This document shows positions 51,938 through 60,550 of a DNA stretch of 64,000 nt, one piece after another. Numbering within the stretch: position 1 is the first letter of the stretch; each line of letters starts with the position of its first letter. The stretch comes from an uncultured Flavobacteriaceae bacterium (lineage in GTDB: Bacteria > Bacteroidota > Bacteroidia > Flavobacteriales > Flavobacteriaceae). A program made the position numbers and the translations under genes. The notes under the pieces are model-generated. The model made no database searches and was not told the DNA's origin. It was given only the letters and a program-made list of their open reading frames with translations. The stretch is from positions 372,001 through 436,000 of the forward strand of contig CANNCA010000002.1 in the NCBI GenBank assembly GCA_947503005.1, read 5' to 3'.

Positions 51938-52795
51938 ATGAAAACAAGAATGAAATTTTTAATGGGATTGCTAAGTGTTGGACTCTGCATTCAAAGCTGT
52001 AGCAAAGACAATTTTGAAGAAGTCATAATAAGTCGGAATGAAATAGATGAACCTGTGACAGAAGCGATCGCTCAAGGCACACTTAGTCTCGAAGTTTTTT
52101 TAAAGGACCCTATTTCAATAACAACAGCAAGAGCATTGACTTTAGAAGAAGCCCTAGATGTGATGTTGGTAGAAATAACTAGCACCGATGGACTCACCAC
52201 CTTCGTTTCTGAGAACTACCGTGATTTACCGGCGAATATTGAACTGCCCCCGGGTAGTTATAACATGCTAATATCTAATTTTCGGTTAATTCAAGTCCGT
52301 TTTGATGATGGTGCTTACGGAGATTATATCCAAAATTTTGAAGTAACCTCTGGAAATAATACTGTTTTATCTCCTGTTCTAGAACTACTTGATGTGGCCA
52401 CCACAGTAAATTTTTCAAATGACATTATTGCGGCCTATCCTGATATTTCAGTCCGTTTATCTCGATATAACGTAGACCCATTTTCATATGAATTTGGTGA
52501 ATTTCCATTGTCCTTGAACCATGAGGTTGCCGATGACGGAAGGCGGAGTTATCATAGCTTGTTTACAGGTAATCATGTTGATGGTTATACTGTTCATACG
52601 AGTAGCATGCAGGTGAGAATTACGGCTACTGATAGTTTTGGCGAAGTGATTACCGTAACACGAGATATTTATGGTATGGCTAACAATGAGCATTACAACT
52701 TCAATATTGAAATGACAGGGCCTTCTTCAACAACTCTAGATGTCAGTCTTGAGCCAGAAGTAGACAATACAGAAGTTATAACATTTCCGAATTAA
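51938..52795 (+). CDS. DUF4493-like lipoprotein, tandem copy 1
   Basis: 285 residues from ATG 51938; the longer frame from 51857 would bury the leader. Leader MKTRMKFLMGLLSVGLCIQSC-SKDN. Body pattern: GTLSLEVFLKD, VMLVEITSTDGLTTFVSENYRDLPANIELPPGSYNMLISN, then two Ig-like sheets ending NEHYNFNIEM. The GTLSL... and Y.DLP..IELPPGSY sequences fit DUF4493-type fimbria-like or surface-lipoprotein beta domains. Copy 2 downstream is co-linear. Ends with a terminator at 52807. Confidence 0.68.
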   Translation: MKTRMKFLMGLLSVGLCIQSCSKDNFEEVIISRNEIDEPVTEAIAQGTLSLEVFLKDPISITTARALTLEEALDVMLVEITSTDGLTTFVSENYRDLPANIELPPGSYNMLISNFRLIQVRFDDGAYGDYIQNFEVTSGNNTVLSPVLELLDVATTVNFSNDIIAAYPDISVRLSRYNVDPFSYEFGEFPLSLNHEVADDGRRSYHSLFTGNHVDGYTVHTSSMQVRITATDSFGEVITVTRDIYGMANNEHYNFNIEMTGPSSTTLDVSLEPEVDNTEVITFPN

Positions 52796-52806
52796 AACTC
52801 AGAAAA

Positions 52807-52832
52807 CCCTTGATGCTGATCAAGGGCTTTTT
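52807..52832 (+). terminator. Intrinsic terminator between the two lipoprotein genes
   Basis: CCCTTGAT (52807-52814), loop GCTG, ATCAAGGG (52819-52826), then CTTTTT. So the two paralogues are probably not one tight transcript. Confidence 0.8.
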
Positions 52833-52862
52833 GCATTAATAACTAATCTTTAAAACAAAAAC

Positions 52863-53723
52863 ATGAAAACAAAAACAAAAATTTTTTTAAGTATTTTGAT
52901 CGTTAGCTTGTTCTTAATTTCCTGCAATAAGGACCATCAAGAACCTGTGGTTTTGGAACAATCCGTAACTGAAGAATCAGTTGATGAAGTTATAGAATTA
53001 GGTTCGGTATCCATCAACGCTTTTATCAAAGATGTGATTGAAGTGACCACGGGCAGACCATTTGAGCTCGAAACACTATTAGATGAAATGGTTGTTCAAA
53101 TTACAGATGATCCTTATTATACAGAACCGTTTGGCGTGGGTTATGTATTTAACAGCAACTATAGAGATATAACTGAGCCAATTTCATTAGAACCAGGAAG
53201 CTATTCGTTGCTTATCTCTAATTATTCTTTTTCAACACAACGATTTGATTCTGCTGTACATGGTGCTCTTTCTGAAGTGTTTAGTATTACCGCTGGATCA
53301 AATACCCCATTAGATTTAGAATTAGGGTTGCTAGACGTTGCGGCTACCATTAATTTTTCAAGTGAAGTAGTTGCAGCCTATCCGGATATTTCGGCAAGAG
53401 TAGAATATTTACATGGTGGGCCTGGACTTGTTCCGAACCTAATTTGGACCACTGCCGATAACGCGCGGACAGGATACCTAAATACGTACGTAGGTGATTT
53501 TGGTTTCGAATATTTTTATGTTACTACGGGCACCTTAAATCTTGAAATTACCGCAACAGGACCAACTGGAACACCAGTAACCGTTACCAAAACGTATGTT
53601 GATGCTACTGCAAATCAACATTATAATATCACAATTGAACAAGGGGCACCTACAACGGCAAGCTTGAACGTTACACTAGGTGATGAAAATGTTATTGAGG
53701 ATACGGTTCCTTTTCCGTATTAG
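52863..53723 (+). CDS. DUF4493-like lipoprotein, tandem copy 2
   Basis: 286 residues. Leader MKTKTKIFLSILIVSLFLISC-NKDHQ. It matches copy 1 along its length: IELGSVSINAFIKDVIEVTTGRPFELETLLDEM, VFNSNYRDITEPISLEPGSYSLLISNYSF, LDVAATINFSSEVVAAYPDISARV, and NQHYNITIEQGAP. Roughly half the residues agree with copy 1, so the duplication is not recent. Surface-exposed or periplasmic. Stop TAG. Confidence 0.68.
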   Translation: MKTKTKIFLSILIVSLFLISCNKDHQEPVVLEQSVTEESVDEVIELGSVSINAFIKDVIEVTTGRPFELETLLDEMVVQITDDPYYTEPFGVGYVFNSNYRDITEPISLEPGSYSLLISNYSFSTQRFDSAVHGALSEVFSITAGSNTPLDLELGLLDVAATINFSSEVVAAYPDISARVEYLHGGPGLVPNLIWTTADNARTGYLNTYVGDFGFEYFYVTTGTLNLEITATGPTGTPVTVTKTYVDATANQHYNITIEQGAPTTASLNVTLGDENVIEDTVPFPY

Positions 53724-53730
53724 AAGCACT

Positions 53731-53758
53731 AAAGCCCAATGTTCATTCATTGGGCTTT
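53731..53758. terminator. Bidirectional terminator between lipoprotein copy 2 and leuB
   Basis: AAAGCCCAATG (53731-53741), 6-base loop, CATTGGGCTTT (53748-53758), 11-bp perfect stem with A/T ends on both sides. It serves the converging lipoprotein and leu transcripts. Confidence 0.8.
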
Positions 53759-53815
53759 ATTATTCATTTATTTAAATTATTATCTAAATAGCTATAATTT
53801 TAGGTACTGCTATGT

Positions 53816-54871
53816 TTAGAGATTAGCCGCCAACCAATCTCCAACTTCTGAGGTTTTATAGGCTTTTGCGCCTTCGGATAGATCTTCGGTAACAATTCCC
53901 ACAGCCAATGATTTATTGACCACATCGCGAATGGCTAGTGCTTCGGCTGTTAAATCCATATCCTCGAAAAGCATAGCTGCTGAAAGCACTGTTGCTAGCG
54001 GATTTGCAATATCTTTCCCAGCAGCCTGTGGATAAGAGCCATGAATAGGTTCATACAAAGAAACCTTGCTTCCTACTGAAGACGAAGGCATCAAGCCCAT
54101 AGATCCTGAAATCACGGAAGCTTCGTCCGTAAGGATATCGCCAAAAAGATTGGCTGTAATCATGACGTCATAGGCTTTGGGCCATTGTACCAGTCGCATG
54201 GCTACAGCATCCACAAACTCATAAGAAACTTCTACTTCAGGATAGTCCTTTTCCATGGCCTGAACGGTTTCACGCCACAAACGGGATGATTCCAGAACAT
54301 TCGCCTTATCGACACAACATAGTTTTTTAGAACGTTTCATGGCCATTTCAAATCCCTTTTTCGCCAAACGCTCGATTTCGAAACGCTGGTAGGTCATGGT
54401 GTCATAGGCCGTATTGCCATCATCTTTTCTACCACGTTCCCCGAAATACACCCCGCCGGTCAATTCACGCAGAATTATTAAATCAGTTCCTTCGATGCGT
54501 TCTCTTTTTAAAGGGGACTTATCAATTAAAGAAGGAAAGGTAAAAGTCGGTCGCACATTGGCGAACAGGCCTAACTTTTGTCGCATTTTCAATAATCCCT
54601 GCTCAGGACGCACCTTGGCCGAAGGATCATTATCGAATCTCGGATGTCCGATAGCCCCAAACAAAACGGCATCTGCATTCGCACAAACTTCATGGGTGGA
54701 GTCTGGATAAGGTTCTCCGACAGCGTCGATAGCTGCGGCGCCGGTCAGTGCGGGCTGCCATGTAATATCATGATTGTATTTTTCTGCTACAGCATCACAA
54801 ACTTTTACTGCTTGGTCGATAACTTCTGGGCCGATTCCGTCTCCGGCTAAAAGGGCAATGTTTAGTTTCAT
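53816..54871 (-). CDS. leuB: 3-isopropylmalate dehydrogenase
   Basis: 351 residues, normal length. Motifs: ALLAGDGIGPEVI near the start, PEQGLLKMRQKLGLFANVRP near 88-107, ELTGGVYFGERGR near 136-148, the Mg/substrate block NLFGDILTDEASVISGSMGLMPSSS near 237-261 and EPIHGSYPQAAGKDIANPLAT near 272-292. Oxidises and decarboxylates 3-isopropylmalate with NAD in leucine synthesis. It is separated from the leuA-like gene by a four-helix-bundle gene bracketed by repeats. Confidence 0.95.
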   Translation of the reverse strand: MKLNIALLAGDGIGPEVIDQAVKVCDAVAEKYNHDITWQPALTGAAAIDAVGEPYPDSTHEVCANADAVLFGAIGHPRFDNDPSAKVRPEQGLLKMRQKLGLFANVRPTFTFPSLIDKSPLKRERIEGTDLIILRELTGGVYFGERGRKDDGNTAYDTMTYQRFEIERLAKKGFEMAMKRSKKLCCVDKANVLESSRLWRETVQAMEKDYPEVEVSYEFVDAVAMRLVQWPKAYDVMITANLFGDILTDEASVISGSMGLMPSSSVGSKVSLYEPIHGSYPQAAGKDIANPLATVLSAAMLFEDMDLTAEALAIRDVVNKSLAVGIVTEDLSEGAKAYKTSEVGDWLAANL

Positions 54872-54907
54872 ATTTTTTTCGCTGTGCGAAAACGCTGTAC
54901 GCTTATC

Positions 54908-55347
54908 GCTTATCGCAATTCGCTAATCGTATATCGCATTTTTAGTATTTATAATTTAGTTATGAGGCTGTTTAAACTTCTTCTTAATTTATCCACTTTA
55001 TCATTTAATGTTGAAAAAGGTGCTTCCTCCATATATCCTAAGTCCTTTGCGAGGACTGTAAAATACTCCAATTCATTTGCTGAACCTTGTGCTATTATCA
55101 GAAAGCGTTTGAATTCTGCATCGGATTCCCTACCACATCCTTCAGCTATATTGGCTGGAACAGAACTGGAGGCCCTTCTCATTTGACTTACTAGGCCATA
55201 CATTTCTTCCTTTGGAAAATCTCGTGTCACCTTATAGATTTCTAGAGTTACTTCATGACCTAAATCCCAAACCTTATATTTTCTATAATCTCTCATTATT
55301 TCCCCAATCTAGCATTTGCGTGCAGCGAATAGCGAATTGCGATAAGC
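54908..55347. mobile_element. Inverted-repeat-bracketed segment carrying a four-helix-bundle gene
   Basis: A 22-bp left arm (54908-54929) and right arm (55326-55347) are reverse complements with one mismatch. They lie just outside both ends of the four-helix-bundle gene and split leuB from the leuA-like gene. Both arms are part of short heptad-like repeats of the CGCTTAT/CGCAATT form (54901-54941 on the left). No transposase or target-site duplication was recognised, so calling it mobile is an inference; it could also be a repeat pair accreted on both sides. Confidence 0.45.
54949..55296 (-). CDS. Four-helix-bundle protein (S23/23S-rRNA intervening-sequence protein family)
   Basis: 115 residues. 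Family pattern: YRKYKVWDLGHEVTLEIYKVTRDFPKEEMYGLVSQMRRASSSVPANIAEGCGRESDAEFKRFLIIAQGSANELEYFTVLAKDLGY, then DKVDKLRRSLNSLI. The members are basic-faced four-helix bundles first seen inside 23S rRNA insertions and, in Bacteroidota, as stand-alone or DGR-accessory (Avd) genes. Role unknown, perhaps nucleic-acid binding. Placed between leuA-like and leuB genes, with a 22-bp inverted repeat on both sides, it looks inserted. Confidence 0.88.
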   Translation of the reverse strand: MRDYRKYKVWDLGHEVTLEIYKVTRDFPKEEMYGLVSQMRRASSSVPANIAEGCGRESDAEFKRFLIIAQGSANELEYFTVLAKDLGYMEEAPFSTLNDKVDKLRRSLNSLITKL

Positions 55348-55349
55348 TC

Positions 55350-56867
55350 TTAGATAATATTCAACATCTTCTCCGTCGCCTTAATCGCACTTACCGTTTG
55401 ATCCGAATCCAATCCACGGGATATAAACTCTTTTCCATCTGCCGACTCCCAAGTGATTATGGTTTCACAAAGCGCATCGGAATTACTTCCTGGTGGAATA
55501 CGTACCGCATAATCGACCAATTGAGGTAATTCTAGTTTCTGAGAATAATATATTTTGTGCAGGGCATTCATAAAGGCATCATATTGCCCGTCACCCGAGG
55601 CATTTTCCTCATAAAGTTTTCCTTTAATTTCTAGGGATAGGGTAGTAGAGGGCTGTAATCCTTTTGCGTGTGTCAGCACATAGGATTTTACGAATACCTT
55701 TTGGTTAAAATCGGTATCCAACACATCGGAAATGATATAGGGTAAATCTTCTTTGGTAACCCGTTCTTTTTTATCTCCGAGCTCTATAATACGTTCCGTA
55801 ACCTTTTTTAGTTCTTCATCGTTCAAGGTCAACCCCAACTCCTGTAAATTCTTTTGAATATTTGCTTTCCCTGACATTTTGCCCAGTGCATATTTGCGTT
55901 TTCTGCCAAAACGTTCGGGCATTAAATCACTAAAGTAAAGGTTCTTTTTACTATCTCCATCTGCGTGTATTCCAGCAGTTTGTGTAAATACATTGTCGCC
56001 GACAATCGGTTTGTTGGATGGTATGCCAACACCTGTAAATGCAGATACCAATTTGCTGACCTTGAACAATGCTTTTTCATTGACACCTATACGCACTTCG
56101 GGTAAAAAATCATTAATAACTGCAATGGCACTTGCCATTGGAGCGTTACCCGCACGTTCACCCATTCCGTTGACTGTTAAGTGCAAGCCATGACAACCCG
56201 CTTTTACAGCTTCCATAACGTTGGCAACTCCGAGGTCATAATCATTATGTCCATGAAAATCGAAATGTTGATCGGGATAACGTTCTACAATTTCCGAGAC
56301 AAAAGCAGAAACTTCGGTATGTGTTAAAATTCCCAGCGTATCCGGAAGCAATATTCTTTTTACGCCTTGTTGCGAAAGAAAATCAAGAAACTCAAAGACA
56401 TATTCCTTTGAATTGCGCATGCCGTTACTCCAATCCTCTAAATACACATTGGTCTGAATACGCTGCTTCTTGGCCTGTGCGATGACTTTTTGGATAGCGT
56501 TGAAATGCTGCTTGGGTGTTTTTTTTAGTTGATGTGTCAAATGGTTCAAAGAACCTTTTGTCAAAAGGTTTTGGACCTTAGCACCTGCCTTTTTCATCCA
56601 CTCCAAAGAAACGCCACCGTCTACAAAAGTCAGTACTTCAACTCGTTCCAAGCATTTTTGAGATTTGGCCCATGATGTGATTTGCTTTACGGCATCCAAC
56701 TCTCCTTCAGAAACGCGGGCAGAAGCAACCTCAATACGGTCTACTTTTAGCTCGTGCAATAAAAGCTTGGCTAAAGTCAGCTTTTCTGACGCGGTAAAAG
56801 ATACGCCTGAAGTTTGCTCACCATCCCTAAGAGTGGTGTCCATGATTTCAATGGTTCTCTTTTTCAT
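55350..56867 (-). CDS. 2-isopropylmalate/citramalate synthase family enzyme with regulatory domain
   Basis: 505 residues from ATG 56867 (an upstream frame from 56906 overlaps leuD). DRE-TIM metallolyase: DTTLRDGEQTSGVSF near 9-23, LPDTLGILTH near 183-192, DFHGHNDYDLGVANVMEAVKAG near 210-231 (metal His pair), NGMGERAGNAP near 239-249. The C-terminal part is the LeuA dimer regulatory domain. LeuA (from 2-ketoisovalerate) and CimA (from pyruvate) share this layout; the context inside leuCD-leuB favours the leucine step, but a shorter classical LeuA may exist elsewhere in the genome, so citramalate synthase is possible. Confidence 0.85.
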   Translation of the reverse strand: MKKRTIEIMDTTLRDGEQTSGVSFTASEKLTLAKLLLHELKVDRIEVASARVSEGELDAVKQITSWAKSQKCLERVEVLTFVDGGVSLEWMKKAGAKVQNLLTKGSLNHLTHQLKKTPKQHFNAIQKVIAQAKKQRIQTNVYLEDWSNGMRNSKEYVFEFLDFLSQQGVKRILLPDTLGILTHTEVSAFVSEIVERYPDQHFDFHGHNDYDLGVANVMEAVKAGCHGLHLTVNGMGERAGNAPMASAIAVINDFLPEVRIGVNEKALFKVSKLVSAFTGVGIPSNKPIVGDNVFTQTAGIHADGDSKKNLYFSDLMPERFGRKRKYALGKMSGKANIQKNLQELGLTLNDEELKKVTERIIELGDKKERVTKEDLPYIISDVLDTDFNQKVFVKSYVLTHAKGLQPSTTLSLEIKGKLYEENASGDGQYDAFMNALHKIYYSQKLELPQLVDYAVRIPPGSNSDALCETIITWESADGKEFISRGLDSDQTVSAIKATEKMLNII

Positions 56868-56868
56868 T

Positions 56869-57465
56869 TTAGAAAGGTCTGGTCTTCGCAAATTCTTGGA
56901 TATCACCTTTGATATTCAATAAATAGTCAATATCATCAAAACCATTGGTCATGTTTCCTTTTTTATAATCATTGATATCGAAGGACTCACTATCACCGGT
57001 TGCCAGAATAGTTACCGTTTGTTCTGGAAGACTCACTTCTAATTCCGTATTAGGGTCGGCTTCAATCGCAGCAAATATCTTTTGAAGAAACGCTGCAGAA
57101 ACTTGAACGGGTAAAACACCAATGTTCAAACAGTTACCCCTAAAGATATCGGCAAAAAAACTGGAAATCACACAGCGGAATCCGTAGTCATAAACCGCCC
57201 AAGCGGCATGCTCACGTGATGATCCCGAACCGAAGTTCTTACCACCCACAAGAATCTTTCCGCTATATTTTGAGTCGTTCAAAACAAAATCCGTTTTTGG
57301 AGTGTTGTCTTGATTATAGCGCCAATCGCGGAAAAGATTGTCGCCAAAACCTTTACGTTCCGTAGCTTTCAAGAATCGTGCAGGGATAATCTGGTCCGTA
57401 TCTACATTTTCAATTGGAAGCGGAACTGCCGTTGATGTTAAGGTCGTAAATTTATCGTATGCCAT
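56869..57465 (-). CDS. leuD: 3-isopropylmalate dehydratase, small subunit
   Basis: 198 residues. Motifs: IPARFLKATERKGFG near 27-41, KNFGSGSSREHAAWAVYDYGFRCVI near 76-100, and FADIFRGNCLNIGVLPV near 104-120. Swivelling domain subunit that pairs with LeuC for isomerisation of 2- to 3-isopropylmalate. The stop is one base before the start of the leuA-like gene. Confidence 0.95.
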   Translation of the reverse strand: MAYDKFTTLTSTAVPLPIENVDTDQIIPARFLKATERKGFGDNLFRDWRYNQDNTPKTDFVLNDSKYSGKILVGGKNFGSGSSREHAAWAVYDYGFRCVISSFFADIFRGNCLNIGVLPVQVSAAFLQKIFAAIEADPNTELEVSLPEQTVTILATGDSESFDINDYKKGNMTNGFDDIDYLLNIKGDIQEFAKTRPF

Positions 57466-57485
57466 TACTAATTATTTTTATTGTC

Positions 57486-57505
57486 ATTCCCGCGAAGGCG
57501 GGAAT
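57486..57505. repeat. ATTCCCGC palindrome between leuC and leuD
   Basis: ATTCCCGC, loop GAAG, GCGGGAAT, then CTTTT on the plus strand. It is a dispersed palindrome form found in many bacterial spacers. It lies in the 111-base leuC-leuD gap and on the minus strand is not followed by a T-run, so full termination is doubtful. Confidence 0.6.
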
Positions 57506-57576
57506 CTTTTAAACTTTGTTCTAGGTTTAAACAAATTGCTTCGTCGCAAATATGTTTCGCACAAAGACGGTTTTAT

Positions 57577-58992
57577 TTAAGCCATTTCCACTTTCATGAG
57601 CTCTCGGGGATCGGTCACTTTACCAGTAACCGCTGCTGCCGCTGCCACCAATGGACTCGCCAATAGAGTTCTAGAACCTGGTCCTTGTCGTCCTTCAAAG
57701 TTTCTATTGGAAGTACTGACCGCCAATTTTCCCGGAGGGACTTTATCATCGTTCATTGCCAGACAGGCGGAGCATCCGGGTTCACGGAGTTCAAATCCTG
57801 CTTCGGTCAAAATGTCCAAAATTCCTTCTTCTTTAATGGCAGATTCTACTTTGTGACTTCCAGGAACCAACCAAGCGGTAACGTTATCTGCTTTTTTTCT
57901 TCCCTTTACAATGGAAGCGAACGCACGGAAATCTTCTATTCTTCCGTTGGTACAACTTCCCAAGAAAACGAAATCAATCGGTTTCCCTATCATGGAATCT
58001 CCCTCATCAAATTTCATGTACTGCAATGACTTTTTATAGGTAGAAGCTCCCCCTTGCACCATATCAGAAGTTGGTATGTCATTTTTGATACTCATACCCA
58101 TTCCTGGATTGGTTCCATAGGTAATCATTGGTTCGATCAAAGAACCATCAAAAGTCAATTCTTTATCGAAAATGGCATCTGGGTCTGTATAAAGGGTCTG
58201 CCAGTAGTCCATTGCTTTGTCCCATGCAGCACCTTTCGGAGTGAATTCCCTGCCCTTGATATAGTGAAAAGTTGTTTCGTCGGGAGCAATCATTCCGCCC
58301 CTAGCACCCATTTCGATACTCAAGTTACAGACCGTCATACGGCCTTCCATGGTCATATTCTTGAAAACGTCACCTGCATATTCTACAAAGTAACCGGTAG
58401 CACCTGAAGTGGTCAATTGTGAAATAATGAACAGCGCAACATCTTTTGGGGTCACTCCAAATTGAAGTTCTCCAGTAATATTGATGCGCATTCTTTTAGG
58501 TTTGGGCTGCATGATGCACTGTGTGGCCAATACCATTTCTACCTCCGAAGTGCCAATACCGAATGCAATAGCTCCGAAGGCACCGTGGGTAGAGGTGTGT
58601 GAATCGCCACATACAATTGTCGCCCCAGGTACGGTAATGCCATATTCGGGTCCGACTACGTGAACAATTCCGTTTTTTTCATGCCCCAGTCCCCAATAAG
58701 AAATACCATATTCATTGGCGTTTTCTTCCAACATTTTCAGTTGATTGGCAGATAAAGGGTCCGCCACTGGTAAGTGTTGATTAATGGTCGGGGTGTTGTG
58801 ATCCGCGGTCGCGAACGTTTTTTCAGGATGCATGACGCGTATTCCACGATTCTTCAATCCTAAAAAAGCAACCGGACTCGTTACCTCGTGTACCATGTGA
58901 CGGTCGATGAACAATACATCAGGACCGTTTTCGATTTGATGGACAACATGAGAATCCCATACCTTATCAAATAGTGTCTTTTTTGCACTCAT
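57577..58992 (-). CDS. leuC: 3-isopropylmalate dehydratase, large subunit
   Basis: 471 residues, typical. Aconitase-family 4Fe-4S Cys are in [14 protein letters not shown] (near 348-361) and the [11 protein letters not shown] block (near 406-416); the [26 protein letters not shown] stretch (near 127-152) is intact, as is the N-terminal [14 protein letters not shown]. First gene of the leucine operon (leuC, leuD, leuA-like, four-helix protein, leuB). No leader peptide or attenuator is evident in the 201-base gap before it. Confidence 0.96.
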   Translation of the reverse strand: MSAKKTLFDKVWDSHVVHQIENGPDVLFIDRHMVHEVTSPVAFLGLKNRGIRVMHPEKTFATADHNTPTINQHLPVADPLSANQLKMLEENANEYGISYWGLGHEKNGIVHVVGPEYGITVPGATIVCGDSHTSTHGAFGAIAFGIGTSEVEMVLATQCIMQPKPKRMRINITGELQFGVTPKDVALFIISQLTTSGATGYFVEYAGDVFKNMTMEGRMTVCNLSIEMGARGGMIAPDETTFHYIKGREFTPKGAAWDKAMDYWQTLYTDPDAIFDKELTFDGSLIEPMITYGTNPGMGMSIKNDIPTSDMVQGGASTYKKSLQYMKFDEGDSMIGKPIDFVFLGSCTNGRIEDFRAFASIVKGRKKADNVTAWLVPGSHKVESAIKEEGILDILTEAGFELREPGCSACLAMNDDKVPPGKLAVSTSNRNFEGRQGPGSRTLLASPLVAAAAAVTGKVTDPRELMKVEMA

Positions 58993-59193
58993 ATTCTTTC
59001 AATTCTAAGCTAGCAAATCTAATGAAAGAAGGTGTTTTTAGGAAATTATCACGTATGGAAATTACGATGTTCAAATAGATAAAAGGACCTAACTAGTACA
59101 ATTCCAAATCAAATAGCCACAAGCAGAGCGCATGAATAATTTCTTTCTCTACAATATCAAGAAGGTTATTTCGTTCGTTTGTAAAATAGACCT

Positions 59194-60456
59194 ATGATTA
59201 AAAGAATGTTTTTTTATTTGATTGTAACTTTCAGTATTTCCTGCGGAAAAGAAACCATAGAACCAGAAAAGGAAAGTAATATTGATGATGAAATAGTTGT
59301 ACAAGAGGAGAAAGAAGATGAAAACCAACCTGAAAGTGACCCAGAGAGCCTAAATTTTGAGAGCGAGGTGTCCATTTATTTTACACGGAATGAGCAGTAT
59401 CATGAATTGATTGTTGATGAGTTTGGTAATAAAAAAGATAGTATAAACTACACCCAAGATTATAGTTTCAACAGGGAAGAGTATTGGTATTATGCGGATC
59501 ACAAAGCGTTGACATTTTATCAGCATAATTACGCAACAACTAATTAGGATCCACCTTCTTACTGGCAAAAATCACATGATCAGGATGTTTTTAATCAATC
59601 CGGCGCATTATGTGATAATTTAGAATCTAATCAAAATGTTCAAGTGGTATTTAGTAATACCGGTGACTATGGTTATCTAGATTTCAGAGAATCCTTAGAT
59701 GATAACGAGCCTAATAAGTTATTTTTCATCTATTCACTCCGAGGATTTGATTGTCAAGAGCTTGAAATGAGCACCCGGTTAATGCAAGAGAGGGCCGTTG
59801 TGGATGGAAGAATTGAAGGAGACTTTGCGATTTTTAGAGTTTCAACAAGTTCTTACTTGGAAGTATGGAATTTAAAAACCAAGACATTATTAAAATCTTT
59901 TTCCGACCCTGGCGTCAATGCAGCTATTTTGAATAATGAACTATTCGTTTTTCTTTATAAACCTAGCTCAGTTGAAAGAACATATTTGGTGTATGACCTA
60001 ATGACTGGGGACTTAAAACGATCTGCCACAACTGATTTAACAATTTCACTCGAGAACCCACCCAAAATATGGGCCTCTTTTACTTGTCTTAACTATAAAA
60101 CCGCAGGCAAAAAGGTACTGGTGGATTATAATTACGATTTGTTTGGTGGGCCTCTTGATGGCGTTGTTGGTCGTGGCCCAGTTATTTTCAATTTTGAAAC
60201 TGAGACTTACGAAAATGGTCTGGATAAATTTTTGGTTGATGTTTACGACGGCTTATTGGAAGAGTATCCAGAAATCAAAATAGCTAAAAATTGGGGATAT
60301 GAATACGATGCAGATATAGCGACCGGTATGGTTGTTGTGTGTTTTACTATTGATGGTGGAGAAAGTTCGGTTTTGGTTTATACTAATTTCGATGCGCAAA
60401 TTCAAAAGACAGTTGAATTGGATTTAGTACCTAGCCAGGTTGTTATTAAAAGTTAA
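59194..60456 (+). pseudogene. Lipoprotein gene interrupted by an in-frame TAG
   Basis: ATG 59194 begins MIKRMFFYLIVTFSISC-GKET, a lipoprotein leader with an acidic linker. Codon 118 (59545-59547) is TAG. The same frame continues without a break for 302 more codons: DPPSYWQKSHDQDVF, GDYGYLDFRESLDD, NLKTKTLLKSFSD, and ends SQVVIKS. No start-like site fits at the TAG; the first possible restart, a GTG at 59644, is 32 codons later and would lose these in-frame residues and has no leader. The sequence has repeated beta-strand units (FRVSTSSYLEVWNLKTK..., LVYDLMTGDLKRS) like a beta-propeller. Nonsense mutation or sequence error is likely; read-through is possible. Confidence 0.65.
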
Positions 60457-60550
60457 AAGCTGATATTAAACTACTACAATCAATATTGGAAATTTTTCAA
60501 ATGCTTATTCGTTATTATTAACTTCAAAATAGTTCATTAACAAGGATGAT

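Noticed and set aside
54901-54941. CRISPR-like array from short repeated CGCTTAT/CGCAATT units
   Set aside because: Units are only seven bases with no unique spacers and no cas genes; a simple heptad repeat.
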